Positions 1-8,190 of a stretch of DNA of 64,000 bases are shown one piece after another. The stretch comes from Arthrobacter sp. Soc17.1.1.1 (lineage in GTDB: Bacteria; Actinomycetota; Actinomycetes; Actinomycetales; Micrococcaceae): positions 1,240,001-1,304,000 of the forward strand of contig NZ_JBAJII010000001.1 in the NCBI RefSeq assembly GCF_036867195.1, read 5' to 3'. Every line of letters begins with the position of its first letter. Position 1 is the first letter of the stretch. Position numbers and translations under genes: made by a program. The notes under the pieces are model-generated. The model saw nothing but the letters and a program-made list of their open reading frames with translations. It had not been told where the DNA came from and did not search any database.

Positions 1-1
1 C

Positions 2-871
2 GACATCGGGTCGCGCGAGGTGCTCACCTACGCCGAGATGATGAACCAGTACGCCGAGGCCGCTGGCCTCCCGCGCCGTAGGATCCTCGCCCTGCCGGTC
101 CTCACGCCACGCCTCGCCGGCCACTGGGTCAACCTGGTCACGCCCATCCCGCGGGCCATGGCCATGCCGCTCATCGAGTCGCTGCAGCACGACGCCGTGC
201 CGTCCGAACACGACATCGACCAGTACATCGCGATGCCGGAGGGCGGGCTGACCGGGTACCGGCGCGCCGTGGACCTCGCGCTCGGGAAGATGCGCGGGGG
301 AGAGGTGGAGACCAGCTGGGCCGGAGCGTCGCAGCTCGCCTCCGAGGCCGATCCGCTGCCCTCGGACCCCCAGTGGGCGGGCCACACCGTCTACACGGAC
401 GTCCAGACCTACAGCTCGACGGCGTCGCCCGAGAAGCTGTGGAGCATCGTCGAGGGTATCGGCGGGGAGAACGGCTGGTACTCCTGGCCCGTGGGGTGGG
501 CTGCCCGCGGCTGGATGGACAAGCTCGCGGGCGGTGTGGGGCTGCGCCGCGGACGGCGGGACGCGAAGGAGCTCCTGACGGGGGAGGCCCTCGACTTCTG
601 GCGGGTGGAGGAACTGGTCCGCGGGGAGCGCCTGCGGCTCCGCGCGGAGATGAAGGTGCCCGGCCGCGCCTGGCTGGAGTTCCGTGTGGAGCCGGAGGGC
701 TCGGGGAGCTCCTACTTCCAGCGGGCGGTCTTCTTCCCGCACGGGCTGTCGGGCAGGCTCTACTGGCTCGCCGTGCTGCCGTTCCACGGCTTCATCTTCT
801 CGGCGATGGCACGCAACATCGCGAGGGCGGCGGAGGCACTGCCCGCCGAGTCGGAGCGCGCCGCCGCCTGA
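2..871 (+). CDS. SDR-like NAD(P)-binding protein with C-terminal DUF2867, 5' end outside window
   Basis: The reading frame is open from the first bases, so the start and the Rossmann-fold N-terminus lie upstream; 289 residues are visible. The first residues (DIGSREVLTYAEMM) match the end of the NAD-binding domain in atypical short-chain dehydrogenases of the YbjT/NmrA group. The C-terminal part from about residue 135 looks like DUF2867, an SRPBCC-like fold that often follows this domain, with the features NGWYSWPVG, LDFWRVE and a late PFHGFIFSAMARNI. Proteins with this layout are usually called SDR-family oxidoreductases; no substrate is known to me. It converges on the MFS gene at 1076 across a tandem repeat. 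The domain call is good, the function open. Confidence 0.8.
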   Translation, partial: DIGSREVLTYAEMMNQYAEAAGLPRRRILALPVLTPRLAGHWVNLVTPIPRAMAMPLIESLQHDAVPSEHDIDQYIAMPEGGLTGYRRAVDLALGKMRGGEVETSWAGASQLASEADPLPSDPQWAGHTVYTDVQTYSSTASPEKLWSIVEGIGGENGWYSWPVGWAARGWMDKLAGGVGLRRGRRDAKELLTGEALDFWRVEELVRGERLRLRAEMKVPGRAWLEFRVEPEGSGSSYFQRAVFFPHGLSGRLYWLAVLPFHGFIFSAMARNIARAAEALPAESERAAA

Positions 872-922
872 GCGGAGCCGCCCGCCCGAGCCGCCGGACC
901 GACCGGACCCGCCGGAGCCGCC

Positions 923-1075
923 GGACCCGGGCGTCCGCCGGAGCCGCCGCCTGACCGGACTGACCGACCCGGGCGTCAGCCGGAGCCGCCGCCTGACCGG
1001 ACTGACCGACCCGGGCGTCAGCCGGAGCCGCCGCCCGACCGGACCGACCGACCCGCGTGTCCGCCGGAGCCCGCG
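923..1075. repeat. 42-bp tandem repeat, about 3.6 copies, between convergent genes
   Basis: Units begin at 923, 965 and 1007, with a partial fourth from 1049. Each has the core GACCCGGGCGT, then CCGGAGCCGCCGCC and GACCGGACTGAC; units 2 and 3 are almost identical and the outer ones diverge. The unit is a multiple of three, so several frames stay open through it and give spurious ORFs on both strands. The array fills the gap between two convergent genes and ends one base before the stop codon of the MFS gene. No function can be read from it. Confidence 0.85.
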
Positions 1076-2452
1076 CTAGTGCAGTGCGGGCACGGTCCGC
1101 GGGCGGACCACCGTCCACAGGAACACCACGCCCAGGGCGATGCATGCGGCCATGACGAGCGCCATCGGGGTGGCGGACTCGATCCCCTCGCCCAGCAGGC
1201 CCACGAGCGGGGAGATGACGCCGGCGGTCCCGAACGTCACCGCGCCCAGCAATGACGCGGCCGTCCCCGCCTGCGCCCCGTTGTTGATGAGCGCCAGCAC
1301 CTGCACGCACGGGAAGATGAAGCCCGTGGCCATGATGTAGAACCACAGGGGGATCGCCGTCCCCCAGAAGCCGAGGCCCAGCTGGTCGAAGGCCAGGATG
1401 AGCATGGCCATGACGAGCTGGACGACGGTCGCCGTCACGATCACCCACTGCGGCCCCATCCGTCGGAGTACCCGGGAGCTGATCTGCACGCCGGCCACGA
1501 TGCCGAGGGAGTTGATCGCGAAGAGCAGCCCGTACTGCTGCTCGTTCAGTCCGTACGGGCCCTGGAAGAGGAACGGCGAGGCCGACAGGTAGGAGAACAG
1601 GCCGGAGAAGTTCATGCCGCCCACCAGCAGGATGCCGATGAAGATCCTGTCGCCCAGCACCGCGCGGTACCGCTGGCCGACGGTCAGCCCGGAGCTGCGG
1701 CGGTTCTCCTTCGGCAGGGTCTCGATGATGAACAGGCTCACGGCGATGATCACCAGCACGCCGTAGCAGGCGAGGAACCAGAAGATGCCCGGCCAGGGGA
1801 AGAGCAGCAGCAGCTGCGATCCGATCACCGGGGCGAAGATGGGCGCCATGCCGTTGACGAGCGCCATGTAGGAGAGCATGCGCACGAGGGTGTACCCGCC
1901 GAAGAGGTCACGGACCATGGCCATGGCCACCACGCCGCCTCCTGCCGCGCCGATGCCCTGAAGCACGCGGAACACCATGAGCGCATTGATGTCGTCGGAG
2001 GAGGCCGCACCGATCGAGGCGCCCACGTGCAGGGTGGTCGCCAGGATGAGGGGCAGGCGGCGGCCGATCTTGTCGCTGAGCGGGCCGACGAGCAGCTGCC
2101 CGGCCGCGAAGCCGATGATGGTGCCCGTGAGCGTCAGCTGCACGGCGGCCTCGGAGACGCCGAGGTCCGACTGCAGCGCGGGGAACGCCGGGAGGTACAG
2201 ATCGATCGTGAACGGGCCGAGGGCCGTGAGGGTGCCGAGGATGAAGACGTAGATGATCTTCTCGCGACGGGAGAGGGTGTCGCCGGGGTGGGTGAGGGTA
2301 CTCAAGATGCGGCCTAACAGAGCGGGCTGGGACGGGGACGGAGCGGCATCGACCGCGGCGGCCCGGCGACGGCGGCGGAGCGGCTTCCACGGAGCAACCG
2401 GTGAGTCACGGGGGACAATATGGTTGCTAGGGCGAATCAATGGTGCTTTCAT
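1076..2452 (-). CDS. Bcr/CflA-family multidrug efflux MFS transporter
   Basis: A proton-driven exporter of the inner membrane, family Bcr/CflA (DHA1). About 458 residues with twelve hydrophobic segments. Visible family marks are the first-helix sequence TIDLYLPAFPAL, the loop-2 motif GPLSDKIGRRLPL and the conserved ALVNGMAPIFAPVIGSQL in the middle helices. The N-terminal 50 or so residues are basic and proline-rich and not part of the fold. I chose the ATG at 2452, 12 codons inside the longest frame, because purine-rich bases stand just upstream; 2488 is the alternative. It is divergent from the sugar porter at 2577, leaving about 120 bp for both promoters. Substrates cannot be predicted from sequence. 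Confidence 0.85.
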   Translation of the reverse strand: MKAPLIRPSNHIVPRDSPVAPWKPLRRRRRAAAVDAAPSPSQPALLGRILSTLTHPGDTLSRREKIIYVFILGTLTALGPFTIDLYLPAFPALQSDLGVSEAAVQLTLTGTIIGFAAGQLLVGPLSDKIGRRLPLILATTLHVGASIGAASSDDINALMVFRVLQGIGAAGGGVVAMAMVRDLFGGYTLVRMLSYMALVNGMAPIFAPVIGSQLLLLFPWPGIFWFLACYGVLVIIAVSLFIIETLPKENRRSSGLTVGQRYRAVLGDRIFIGILLVGGMNFSGLFSYLSASPFLFQGPYGLNEQQYGLLFAINSLGIVAGVQISSRVLRRMGPQWVIVTATVVQLVMAMLILAFDQLGLGFWGTAIPLWFYIMATGFIFPCVQVLALINNGAQAGTAASLLGAVTFGTAGVISPLVGLLGEGIESATPMALVMAACIALGVVFLWTVVRPRTVPALH

Positions 2453-2576
2453 CCTAGGGCCCCCGTCAACCCTCGGCGCCCACGGCAAACCCCGGGCGGC
2501 CGCGGATCGGAGCTGCTAAGCATGCTTCGGACTGACGTAGGGTGATGGGACACGGAACGAGCAGGGAGAACGGCAT

Positions 2577-4010
2577 ATGAGTGGGAACGGCACCGAGCCC
2601 GAGGCAGAGCAGTCACCGAAGCACCTGGCGCGGGTCATCGGGATCACCGTCGCAGCCGCCGTCGGAGGCCTATTGTTCGGGTTCGACACCGCCGTCATCA
2701 ACGGAGCGGTCGATTCCATCCAGGGCGAGTTCGACCTGAGCCCGAGCGTCCTCGGCTTCACCGTCGCCATCACCCTGCTGGGCTGCGCGGCGGGTGCGTG
2801 GTTCGCCGGCGGGCTGGCCGACCGGTGGGGCCGCAAGAAGGTCATGGTCGCGGCCGCGTTCCTGTTCGCCATCAACTCCGCGGGGTCGGCCTACGCCTTC
2901 TCCGAGTGGGACCTCATGGCCTGGCGGCTCGTCGGCGGCCTCGCCATCGGCATCGCCTCCGTGATCGTCCCCGGCTACATCGCGGAGATCGCACCGTCCA
3001 GGTGGCGCGGCGGCCTCGCATCCGTGCAGCAGCTGGCCATCACGGTCGGCATCTTCGCCGCCCTCCTGTCCGATGCGTCCCTCGCCAATGCCGCCGGGGG
3101 CGCCGACGGCGAGCTCTGGTGGGGCCTGGCCGCGTGGCGCTGGATGCTCCTGGTGGGCGTGGCGCCCGCCGTCGTCTACGGGATCCTCGCGCTCGTGATC
3201 CCGGAGTCCCCGCAGTTCCTCATCCGGGCCGGCCGCGACGCCGAGGCCACGCGCGTGCTCTCCCGCGTCTCGGGCGTCCGGGACACCGAGGGCAAGATCG
3301 GACAGATCCGGGAGAGCTTCGAGCGGGAGGACCGTGCGAGCTACCGCGACCTGCGCGGACCCGCCTTCGGACTGCAGCCCATCCTGTGGGTCGGCATGGC
3401 GATCGCCGCGCTGCAGCAGCTCGTCGGCATCAACGCGATCTTCTACTACTCCACCACCCTGTGGAAGTCGGTGGGCTTCAGCGAGAGCGATTCCTTCACG
3501 ACGTCGGTGATCACCTCGGTCATCAATGTGGCCATGACCTTCGTCGCCATCTTCTTCGTCGACCGCGTGGGGCGCCGCCGGCTGCTCCTCATCGGGTCCG
3601 TCGGCATGACCGTCGGCCTGCTCGCCGCGACGCTCGCCTTCCTGCAGGCGCAGGGCACGGGGGAGGAGATCACCCTGCCAGGCGCATGGGGTCCCATCGC
3701 GCTCGTCGGCGCGAACCTCTTCGTCATCTTCTTCGCCGCCACCTGGGGTCCCGTCATGTGGGTGACCCTGGGCGAGATGTTCCCCAACCGCATCCGGTCG
3801 ATCGCCCTCGGCGTGGCCACGATGGTGAACTGGGTGTTCAACTTCATCGTCACCCTGACGTTCCCGTGGGTCAGCGAGAACTTCGGCCTCTGGATCATGT
3901 ACGCGGCGTTCACGATCTTCGCCGTCCTGTCCTTCGTCTTCGTCCGCACCCGTCTCCCCGAGTTCGCGGGCAAGGACCTCGAGGACAACGCGGAGCTCTC
4001 CACCGCGTGA
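2577..4010 (+). CDS. Sugar porter family MFS transporter (sugar:H+ symporter)
   Basis: A twelve-helix carrier of 477 residues in the sugar porter family (XylE/GalP/IolT type), expected to bring a monosaccharide or polyol in with protons. Family motifs are clear: GFDTAVINGAV in helix 1, DRWGRKK in loop 2-3, PESPQFL after helix 6, QQLVGINAIFYYS in helix 7, DRVGRRRLL in loop 8-9 and GPVMWVTLGEMFPNRIRS in helix 10. The ATG at 2577 follows the ribosome site GGGAGA. The gene stands alone with no sugar-metabolism neighbours, so the substrate is unknown; xylose, galactose and inositol carriers share these motifs. A weak hairpin plus T-run follows at 4078. Confidence 0.9.
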   Translation: MSGNGTEPEAEQSPKHLARVIGITVAAAVGGLLFGFDTAVINGAVDSIQGEFDLSPSVLGFTVAITLLGCAAGAWFAGGLADRWGRKKVMVAAAFLFAINSAGSAYAFSEWDLMAWRLVGGLAIGIASVIVPGYIAEIAPSRWRGGLASVQQLAITVGIFAALLSDASLANAAGGADGELWWGLAAWRWMLLVGVAPAVVYGILALVIPESPQFLIRAGRDAEATRVLSRVSGVRDTEGKIGQIRESFEREDRASYRDLRGPAFGLQPILWVGMAIAALQQLVGINAIFYYSTTLWKSVGFSESDSFTTSVITSVINVAMTFVAIFFVDRVGRRRLLLIGSVGMTVGLLAATLAFLQAQGTGEEITLPGAWGPIALVGANLFVIFFAATWGPVMWVTLGEMFPNRIRSIALGVATMVNWVFNFIVTLTFPWVSENFGLWIMYAAFTIFAVLSFVFVRTRLPEFAGKDLEDNAELSTA

Positions 4011-4077
4011 GGCGCCCGCGCACTACTCCATCCGGACCGTCCATGGCCCCCGGAGGCGCTGCGCCCGCGGCGCGGAA

Positions 4078-4104
4078 ACCGGGTGGGCGCCCGGTGGTAA
4101 TTTT
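4078..4104 (+). terminator. Weak hairpin terminator after the sugar porter gene
   Basis: ACCGGG at 4078-4083 pairs with CCCGGT at 4090-4095 around a 6-base loop, followed by GGTAATTTT. The stem is short, so this is a tentative call. Confidence 0.4.
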
Positions 4105-4151
4105 GGTTCAGCCAATGTCCAGCAACAAACTCACGAATGGAGGCAGGGCCT

Positions 4152-4958
4152 ATGAACAGCTCGGCTAGTACGCGCGGCAAGCGGTCCACGGGCTCGCTGT
4201 CGCTGGTGGGACTCGTCAGGCTCCTGGCGCGCCTGACGCCGCGCCAGATCAGCGACGAATTCTCGATCGCCGTCGAGCAGATGAAGCAGAAGGGGATCAA
4301 GGCCGGCATCGCCGCCGCCTTCCTCGTCGTCGCGCTGGTCTTCGTGCTGTTCTTCGCCGTGGCCCTCGTCGTCGCAGCCATCATGGGGCTCGCCGAGCTC
4401 ATGCCGGCCTGGCTGGCGGCGCTGCTGGTCGCCCTGCTCTTCCTCGTGATCGCCGGCGTCCTCGCGCTGATCGGTGTCTCGCGCCTCAAGAAGCAGCTCC
4501 CCCTGGTCCCCGAGGACGCCATCCGTGGCATCCGGTACGACCTCGGCGTGCTGAAGGAGGGCCGCAGCTTCGACCCGGCAACACTCGACGTCAAGAAGCC
4601 GAAGCCGGACAAGGACCGCAAGGACGACGCGAAGGACGCCAAACCCAAGGAGCCCACGCCGTCGTACGAGGAGCTGCGGAACCGTTCCGGCGAGCGCCGC
4701 ACGCATATCGCGGAGGCCCGCGATTCCCTCGGGTCCCGCGCGGACGTCAGGTCGCGGCTGGGCAAGGCCCGGCACCGCTCGGCGCAGGGCGGCTCGCAGC
4801 CGGCCGGCTCGAAGGACGGCGAGCGGGTGGCCGCGGTCGCCGTCCGGCGCGACGTGCCCCTGAACACGACCCTCGCCGACCGGTGGAAGCCGCTGAGCGT
4901 CCTCGCCGCGTCCGTCGCCGCGATGCTCGTGATGCTGCGCAGGCTGCTCAGCAAGTAG
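4152..4958 (+). CDS. Phage holin family (holin superfamily III) membrane protein
   Basis: 268 residues. A basic N-terminus carries the family sequence RLLARLTPRQISDEFSIAVEQMKQKG, shortened here to its role as the amphipathic segment before two hydrophobic helices at about residues 55-80 and 85-110. A charged Lys/Asp-rich tail follows, with a last hydrophobic segment near the C-terminus (SVLAASVAAMLVMLRRLL). Such proteins are widespread in actinobacterial chromosomes, are usually annotated as phage holin family (Phage_holin_3_6), and no phage genes surround this one; their role is probably envelope-related but is not known. I start at ATG 4152 rather than 4137 because GGAGG at 4139-4143 is then correctly spaced. 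Confidence 0.8.
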   Translation: MNSSASTRGKRSTGSLSLVGLVRLLARLTPRQISDEFSIAVEQMKQKGIKAGIAAAFLVVALVFVLFFAVALVVAAIMGLAELMPAWLAALLVALLFLVIAGVLALIGVSRLKKQLPLVPEDAIRGIRYDLGVLKEGRSFDPATLDVKKPKPDKDRKDDAKDAKPKEPTPSYEELRNRSGERRTHIAEARDSLGSRADVRSRLGKARHRSAQGGSQPAGSKDGERVAAVAVRRDVPLNTTLADRWKPLSVLAASVAAMLVMLRRLLSK

Positions 4959-5051
4959 GACCGTGGTCCGTCGGCAGCCCAGGCGGCCGCTCGCCCGTCA
5001 TCCATCCCCGCACGCCGTTGCGGGCGGGACGGGGGAGCGGCCGCCTGCCTG

Positions 5052-5057
5052 CATAAT
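5052..5057 (+). promoter_or_regulatory. Candidate -10 box (CATAAT) for the CDP-alcohol phosphatidyltransferase gene
   Basis: CATAAT lies 20 bases before the start region and just ahead of the GGGAGG ribosome site. No good -35 hexamer is visible 17 bases upstream, as is common in this phylum. Confidence 0.4.
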
Positions 5058-5077
5058 GGGGTGGGGAGGCACGGGTG

Positions 5078-5701
5078 ATGAGATCGATCGGCGCGGGAGC
5101 ACGGACCGGCAGCGGGGGCACTGAGCTCGCGACGGCGTGGACCCTGCCGAACCTCATCACGATCGTCCGGTTCCTCGGCGTCCCCCTCTTCGTCTGGTTC
5201 GTCATGCAGCAGCGGTACGGGGCAGCGGTCCTCGTGCTCGTGGTGGTCGGCTCCACCGACTGGGTGGACGGCTTCGTCGCCCGCAGGCTCCAGCAGGTGT
5301 CGACGGTGGGGAAGTGGCTCGACCCGCTCGCCGACCGCACGGCCATGATCGTGGTGGCCGTCGTCTTCGTCGTCGACGGTATCGCGCCGGCCTGGTTCGT
5401 CTGGACCATCGTGGTCCCGGACATCATCCTCATCATCAACGCGCTCGTCCTCTTCCGCGGCCCCCTGCACCTGCCCGTCATCATGGTCGGCAAGATCCGG
5501 ACCGCGCTGCTGCTCGTCGGGGCGCCGCTGCTCCTGCTGCACCGGGTGGAGGGCTTCGGCCAGGACTGGATCCTCCTCGTCGCCCAGGGGGTGCTCGCGG
5601 CCGGGTGCGTCCTGCACCTCATCGCGTTCTCCGCCTACTTCAGGGCGGCACACCTCAGGTACCGGCTGGAGCGGGCCGAGCAGCAGTCGTGCCCGTCCTA
5701 G
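5078..5701 (+). CDS. CDP-alcohol phosphatidyltransferase family protein (PgsA-like)
   Basis: Integral-membrane enzyme that swaps the CMP of a CDP-lipid or CDP-alcohol for an alcohol acceptor. The catalytic pattern D-x2-D-G-x2-A-R-x8-G-x3-D-x3-D is complete at about residues 55-85 (DWVDGFVAR then GKWLDPLADR), and about five further hydrophobic helices follow. 207 residues is typical for phosphatidylglycerophosphate or cardiolipin synthase homologues. The product may be phosphatidylglycerophosphate, but paralogues with other acceptors are common in Actinobacteria, so no symbol is given. GTG at 5075 is an equally possible start. The next gene starts 13 bases before this stop codon, so the two are probably co-translated. 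Confidence 0.85.
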   Translation: MRSIGAGARTGSGGTELATAWTLPNLITIVRFLGVPLFVWFVMQQRYGAAVLVLVVVGSTDWVDGFVARRLQQVSTVGKWLDPLADRTAMIVVAVVFVVDGIAPAWFVWTIVVPDIILIINALVLFRGPLHLPVIMVGKIRTALLLVGAPLLLLHRVEGFGQDWILLVAQGVLAAGCVLHLIAFSAYFRAAHLRYRLERAEQQSCPS

Positions 5702-6564
5702 CCATCGGGCTGGCGCTGCTCGGCGCCGTCTTCCTCGCGTTCGGAGCGCAGCGCCAGGGCAGCGCCGTGCGTGCGAACACCGGCGGGCTGTCCCTCTCCT
5801 CGTCCGGCTTCACGCGCCTCCTCGCCAACCCCCGCTGGCTGTTCGGGCTCTTCCTGCTCGGCGCCGGGATGGCACTGAACGTGGTGGCGCTGTCGCTGGC
5901 GAGCCTGACGGTGGTGCAGCCCATCGGCGCGATCGCCCTGGTGATCACCACGATCGTCAACTCGCGCGACCAGGGCATCCGGATCAACCGTCCCACCGTC
6001 GCGGCCATCACCGCGTGCGTCGCGGGCAGCGCGCTGTTCGTGCTCCTCGCGGTGAACGTCACCCGTGAGAACCACGCCGTCGACCCCGCCCAGGAACTCT
6101 CCGTGGTGCTCCTGCTCGGTGCCGCCGTCGTGGTGTTCGGCTCCCTGGCCGTCGTCGGGCGGCACCGCCTCAACGCCTTCGCGTACATCCTCGGAGCCGG
6201 CGTCCTCTTCGGTTTCGTGGCCGTCCTCACGAAGATCGTCGCGGGCCACCTGCTGGACCCGAACGGCCGGTTCCTGCTGAACGTGCCCGTCCTGACCCTG
6301 GTGGCCCTGGTCGCGGCCGCCGGCCTCGGGTCGTGGTTCGTGCAGAGCGCCTACGCCACGGGACCGCCGGATCTCGTCATCGCCGGTCTGACGGTCATCG
6401 ACCCCATCGTCGGCATCGCGGTGGGCATCACCATCCTCGACGAGCTCCAGCCCGCTGTCCGGACCGTGACGGCGCTGGGCATGGGCGCCGCGGCGCTCGT
6501 TGCTATTGTGGGGGTGGTCGCCCTGTCGCGCCATCATCCCGATGTCGTGAAGCGGCAGCGCTGA
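5689..6564 (+). CDS. DMT-superfamily (EamA-like) transporter
   Basis: 291 residues made of about ten hydrophobic helices with the glycine/alanine-rich pattern of drug/metabolite transporters, such as the VVQPIGAIALVITTIV segment that ends the fourth helix region. The GTG at 5689 overlaps the end of the upstream phosphatidyltransferase gene by 13 bases, which fixes the start and suggests one transcript. Proteins of this type are found next to pgsA-like and glycosyltransferase genes in Arthrobacter-like genomes, so an envelope-lipid role is possible, but the substrate is unknown. The longer open frame further upstream runs inside the phosphatidyltransferase gene and is not used. Confidence 0.8.
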   Translation: MPVLAIGLALLGAVFLAFGAQRQGSAVRANTGGLSLSSSGFTRLLANPRWLFGLFLLGAGMALNVVALSLASLTVVQPIGAIALVITTIVNSRDQGIRINRPTVAAITACVAGSALFVLLAVNVTRENHAVDPAQELSVVLLLGAAVVVFGSLAVVGRHRLNAFAYILGAGVLFGFVAVLTKIVAGHLLDPNGRFLLNVPVLTLVALVAAAGLGSWFVQSAYATGPPDLVIAGLTVIDPIVGIAVGITILDELQPAVRTVTALGMGAAALVAIVGVVALSRHHPDVVKRQR

Positions 6565-6611
6565 CCCACCTGCTCCAGTTCCGTCCAGCACACCGACGTA
6601 GGGATCCTCGC

Positions 6612-7847
6612 GTGAGCCACCCGGCTGATTCAAAGCCCCTGACCATCCTGATCGCCGCGGACACCTATCCGCCCAACGTGAACGGGGCGGCCCAGTTCGG
6701 GTACCGGCTGGCGAAGGGCATGAACGGGCGCGGCCACGACGTCCACGTCCTCGCTCCCCGGTCCTCCAACGGCAGGAGCTTCACGGAGCCCGGCGGCGAC
6801 TGGACGGTGCACCGCCTCCGCTCGCACAGCGTGCCGACCCACGATTACTGGCGCATCTGCTACCCCTGGGAAATCCGGCGCGACATCAGCCTGCTGTTCG
6901 ACCGGGTGCAGCCCGACGTCGTGCACATCCAGTGCCACTACATGGTGGGGGAGTACACGCTCTACGAGGCGGTGCGGCGCGGCATCCGCGTGGTGGCCAC
7001 CAACCACTTCATGCCCGAGAACCTCAACCCCTTCCTGCCGTTCCCCGAATGGTTCAAGAAGGTCATCGCCCGGAACTCCTGGAAGGACATGGGCAAGGTG
7101 ATGGGAAAGGCCGCCGCCGTCACCACCCCCACGCCCCTCGCGGCCAAGGCCATGCGGGACCACGCCTTCCTGACCGAGGTGCTGCCCGTGTCCAACGGGA
7201 TCGATTCCGCCGCGTACGAGGTGCAGCCCGGTGAGGTCGTCGAGCCCCACGAGCACCCCACGGTCCTGTTCGTCGGTCGGCTGGCCGAGGAGAAGCACGT
7301 GGACGTGCTCATCGACGCGGTGGCCAGGACGCCGGAGCACCTGCGCGTCCACCTCGAGATCGTCGGAGGCGGCGAGGTGAAGCCGGCCCTGCAGGCCCAG
7401 GCCGCGCGCCTCGGCATCGCGGACCGGGTCACCTTCCGCGGGCTGATCGACGACGACGAACTGCGCAGGAGCTACATCCGCGCCTCCCTGTTCTGCCAGC
7501 CCGGCACCGCCGAGCTCCAGTCGCTCGTCACGCTCGAGGCGATGTCCGCCTCGACGCCGGTGCTGCTGGCCAACGCCATGGCGCTGCCGCACCTGGTGTC
7601 CGACGGCGAGAACGGCTACCTGTTCACGCCGGGCGACGCCGAGGAGCTCGGCTCCCGGATCACCCAGATCCTCGAGCTGTCGCGTGAGGACCAGCAGAGG
7701 ATGGGCGCGGCCAGCCGCGCGATGGTGGGGCGGCACGACATCACCACGACCCTCGAGACCTTCGAGGGCCTGTACTACGGGACGCTCTCACCGAGCGACG
7801 TCGCCGCCGGCCGCGCCTCCGTCCCGGCCGGCGGAGCGGCCGGATAG
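6612..7847 (+). CDS. GT4-type glycosyltransferase (glycolipid mannosyl/glucosyltransferase-like)
   Basis: 411 residues with a GT-B fold. The N-terminal domain opens with ILIAADTYPPNVNGAAQ, the glycine-rich acceptor-side loop seen in PimB/MgtA-type mannosyltransferases and diacylglycerol glucosyltransferases. The C-terminal donor domain has VLFVGRLAEEKHVD at about residue 220 and the E-x7-E region PGTAELQSLVTLEAMS at about 300. Neighbours (phosphatidyltransferase, DMT carrier) support a membrane-glycolipid job, for example addition of mannose to diacylglycerol or phosphatidylinositol. The GTG at 6612 has no ribosome site, but TAGGGA ends seven bases before it, so the message may be leaderless. 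Donor and acceptor are inferred only. Confidence 0.8.
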   Translation: MSHPADSKPLTILIAADTYPPNVNGAAQFGYRLAKGMNGRGHDVHVLAPRSSNGRSFTEPGGDWTVHRLRSHSVPTHDYWRICYPWEIRRDISLLFDRVQPDVVHIQCHYMVGEYTLYEAVRRGIRVVATNHFMPENLNPFLPFPEWFKKVIARNSWKDMGKVMGKAAAVTTPTPLAAKAMRDHAFLTEVLPVSNGIDSAAYEVQPGEVVEPHEHPTVLFVGRLAEEKHVDVLIDAVARTPEHLRVHLEIVGGGEVKPALQAQAARLGIADRVTFRGLIDDDELRRSYIRASLFCQPGTAELQSLVTLEAMSASTPVLLANAMALPHLVSDGENGYLFTPGDAEELGSRITQILELSREDQQRMGAASRAMVGRHDITTTLETFEGLYYGTLSPSDVAAGRASVPAGGAAG

Positions 7848-7854
7848 GGCCGCA

Positions 7855-7860
7855 TACAAT
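7855..7860 (+). promoter_or_regulatory. Candidate -10 box (TACAAT) for the tRNA gene
   Basis: TACAAT lies just after the glycosyltransferase stop codon and 61 bases before the mature tRNA end. A start about seven bases downstream would give a roughly 55-nt 5' trailer for RNase P to remove. Confidence 0.45.
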
Positions 7861-7921
7861 GGGACCTGCGCCGGCGGCCGGGTGGATCCCGCGGCCGGTG
7901 CATCCGGGGCGAAGGCCCCGC

Positions 7922-7995
7922 GGGGCTGTAGCTCAGCTGGTTAGAGCAGCGGACTCATAATCCGTTTGTCCTGGGTTCAAGCCCCAGCAGCCCTA
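7922..7995 (+). tRNA. tRNA with CAT anticodon (elongator Met or lysidine-type Ile2)
   Basis: A full cloverleaf can be drawn: acceptor GGGGCTG paired with CAGCCCT (closing pair G-U), D stem GCTC/GAGC, anticodon stem GCGGA/TCCGT with loop CTCATAA, and T stem CTGGG/CCCAG around TTCAAGC, with discriminator A at 7995. CCA is not encoded. The anticodon CAT allows three identities. It lacks the three G-C pairs of initiator tRNA in the anticodon stem. The acceptor stem, the loop CTCATAA and the T arm resemble bacterial tRNA-Ile2, in which the first anticodon base becomes lysidine, but elongator tRNA-Met cannot be excluded by eye. Confidence 0.9.
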
Positions 7996-8007
7996 CTGCA
8001 CGCCATC

Positions 8008-8043
8008 GGACCGCGTCACCTCCTCGAGGTGGCGCGGTCCTGC
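8008..8043 (+). terminator. Strong hairpin terminator after the tRNA gene
   Basis: Bases 8008-8022 and 8026-8040 form a 15-bp stem (GGACCGCG... with ...CGCGGTCC) with one G-U pair and a 3-base loop CTC. The T-run is poor, as in many Actinobacteria. Confidence 0.75.
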
Positions 8044-8084
8044 TGTTGGGGGGGCGCTCCTCCAGGCCCCTACTGGCGCCCTAA

Positions 8085-8102
8085 GTTACTGGCGGGTAAC
8101 AT
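8085..8102 (+). promoter_or_regulatory. GTTA-N8-TAAC palindrome overlapping a candidate -10 box of the acyl-CoA dehydrogenase gene
   Basis: GTTAC at 8085-8089 is mirrored by GTAAC at 8096-8100. The right half is also the start of TAACAT (8097-8102), a plausible -10 box about 90 bases before the start codon. The same GTTA-N8-TAAC layout occurs twice in front of the leucine operon (28632-28647 and 28657-28672), where the right half again starts a -10-like TAACCT. This suggests a shared TetR-type repressor, most simply the one encoded at 27965-28576. That link is an inference from sequence identity. Confidence 0.6.
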
Positions 8103-8190
8103 GTTGTCCGGAGCGCTGGAAGCATCCGCCCCATGGCCCGCCCGTTCGAGTGAGATTCCGGTCGCCGACGACCGGAGCGAAGGAATTCCG

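Noticed and set aside
684..1448. Overlapping frames across the 42-bp repeat on both strands
   Set aside because: The repeat unit is a multiple of three without stops. The frames overlap the SDR and MFS genes in other phases and show no family similarity.
4152..4958. Prophage signal from the holin-family protein
   Set aside because: No other phage gene, integrase or attachment site is nearby; this holin-like family is a normal chromosomal gene in Actinobacteria.
3446..5653. A 735-residue open frame on the minus strand
   Set aside because: It covers the sugar porter, holin-like and phosphatidyltransferase genes antisense; the protein is Arg/Ser/His-rich shadow translation of GC-rich codons.
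7922..8043. tRNA as integration site of a mobile element
   Set aside because: No integrase and no repeat of the tRNA 3' end was noticed in the window; a normal terminator and a metabolic gene follow.
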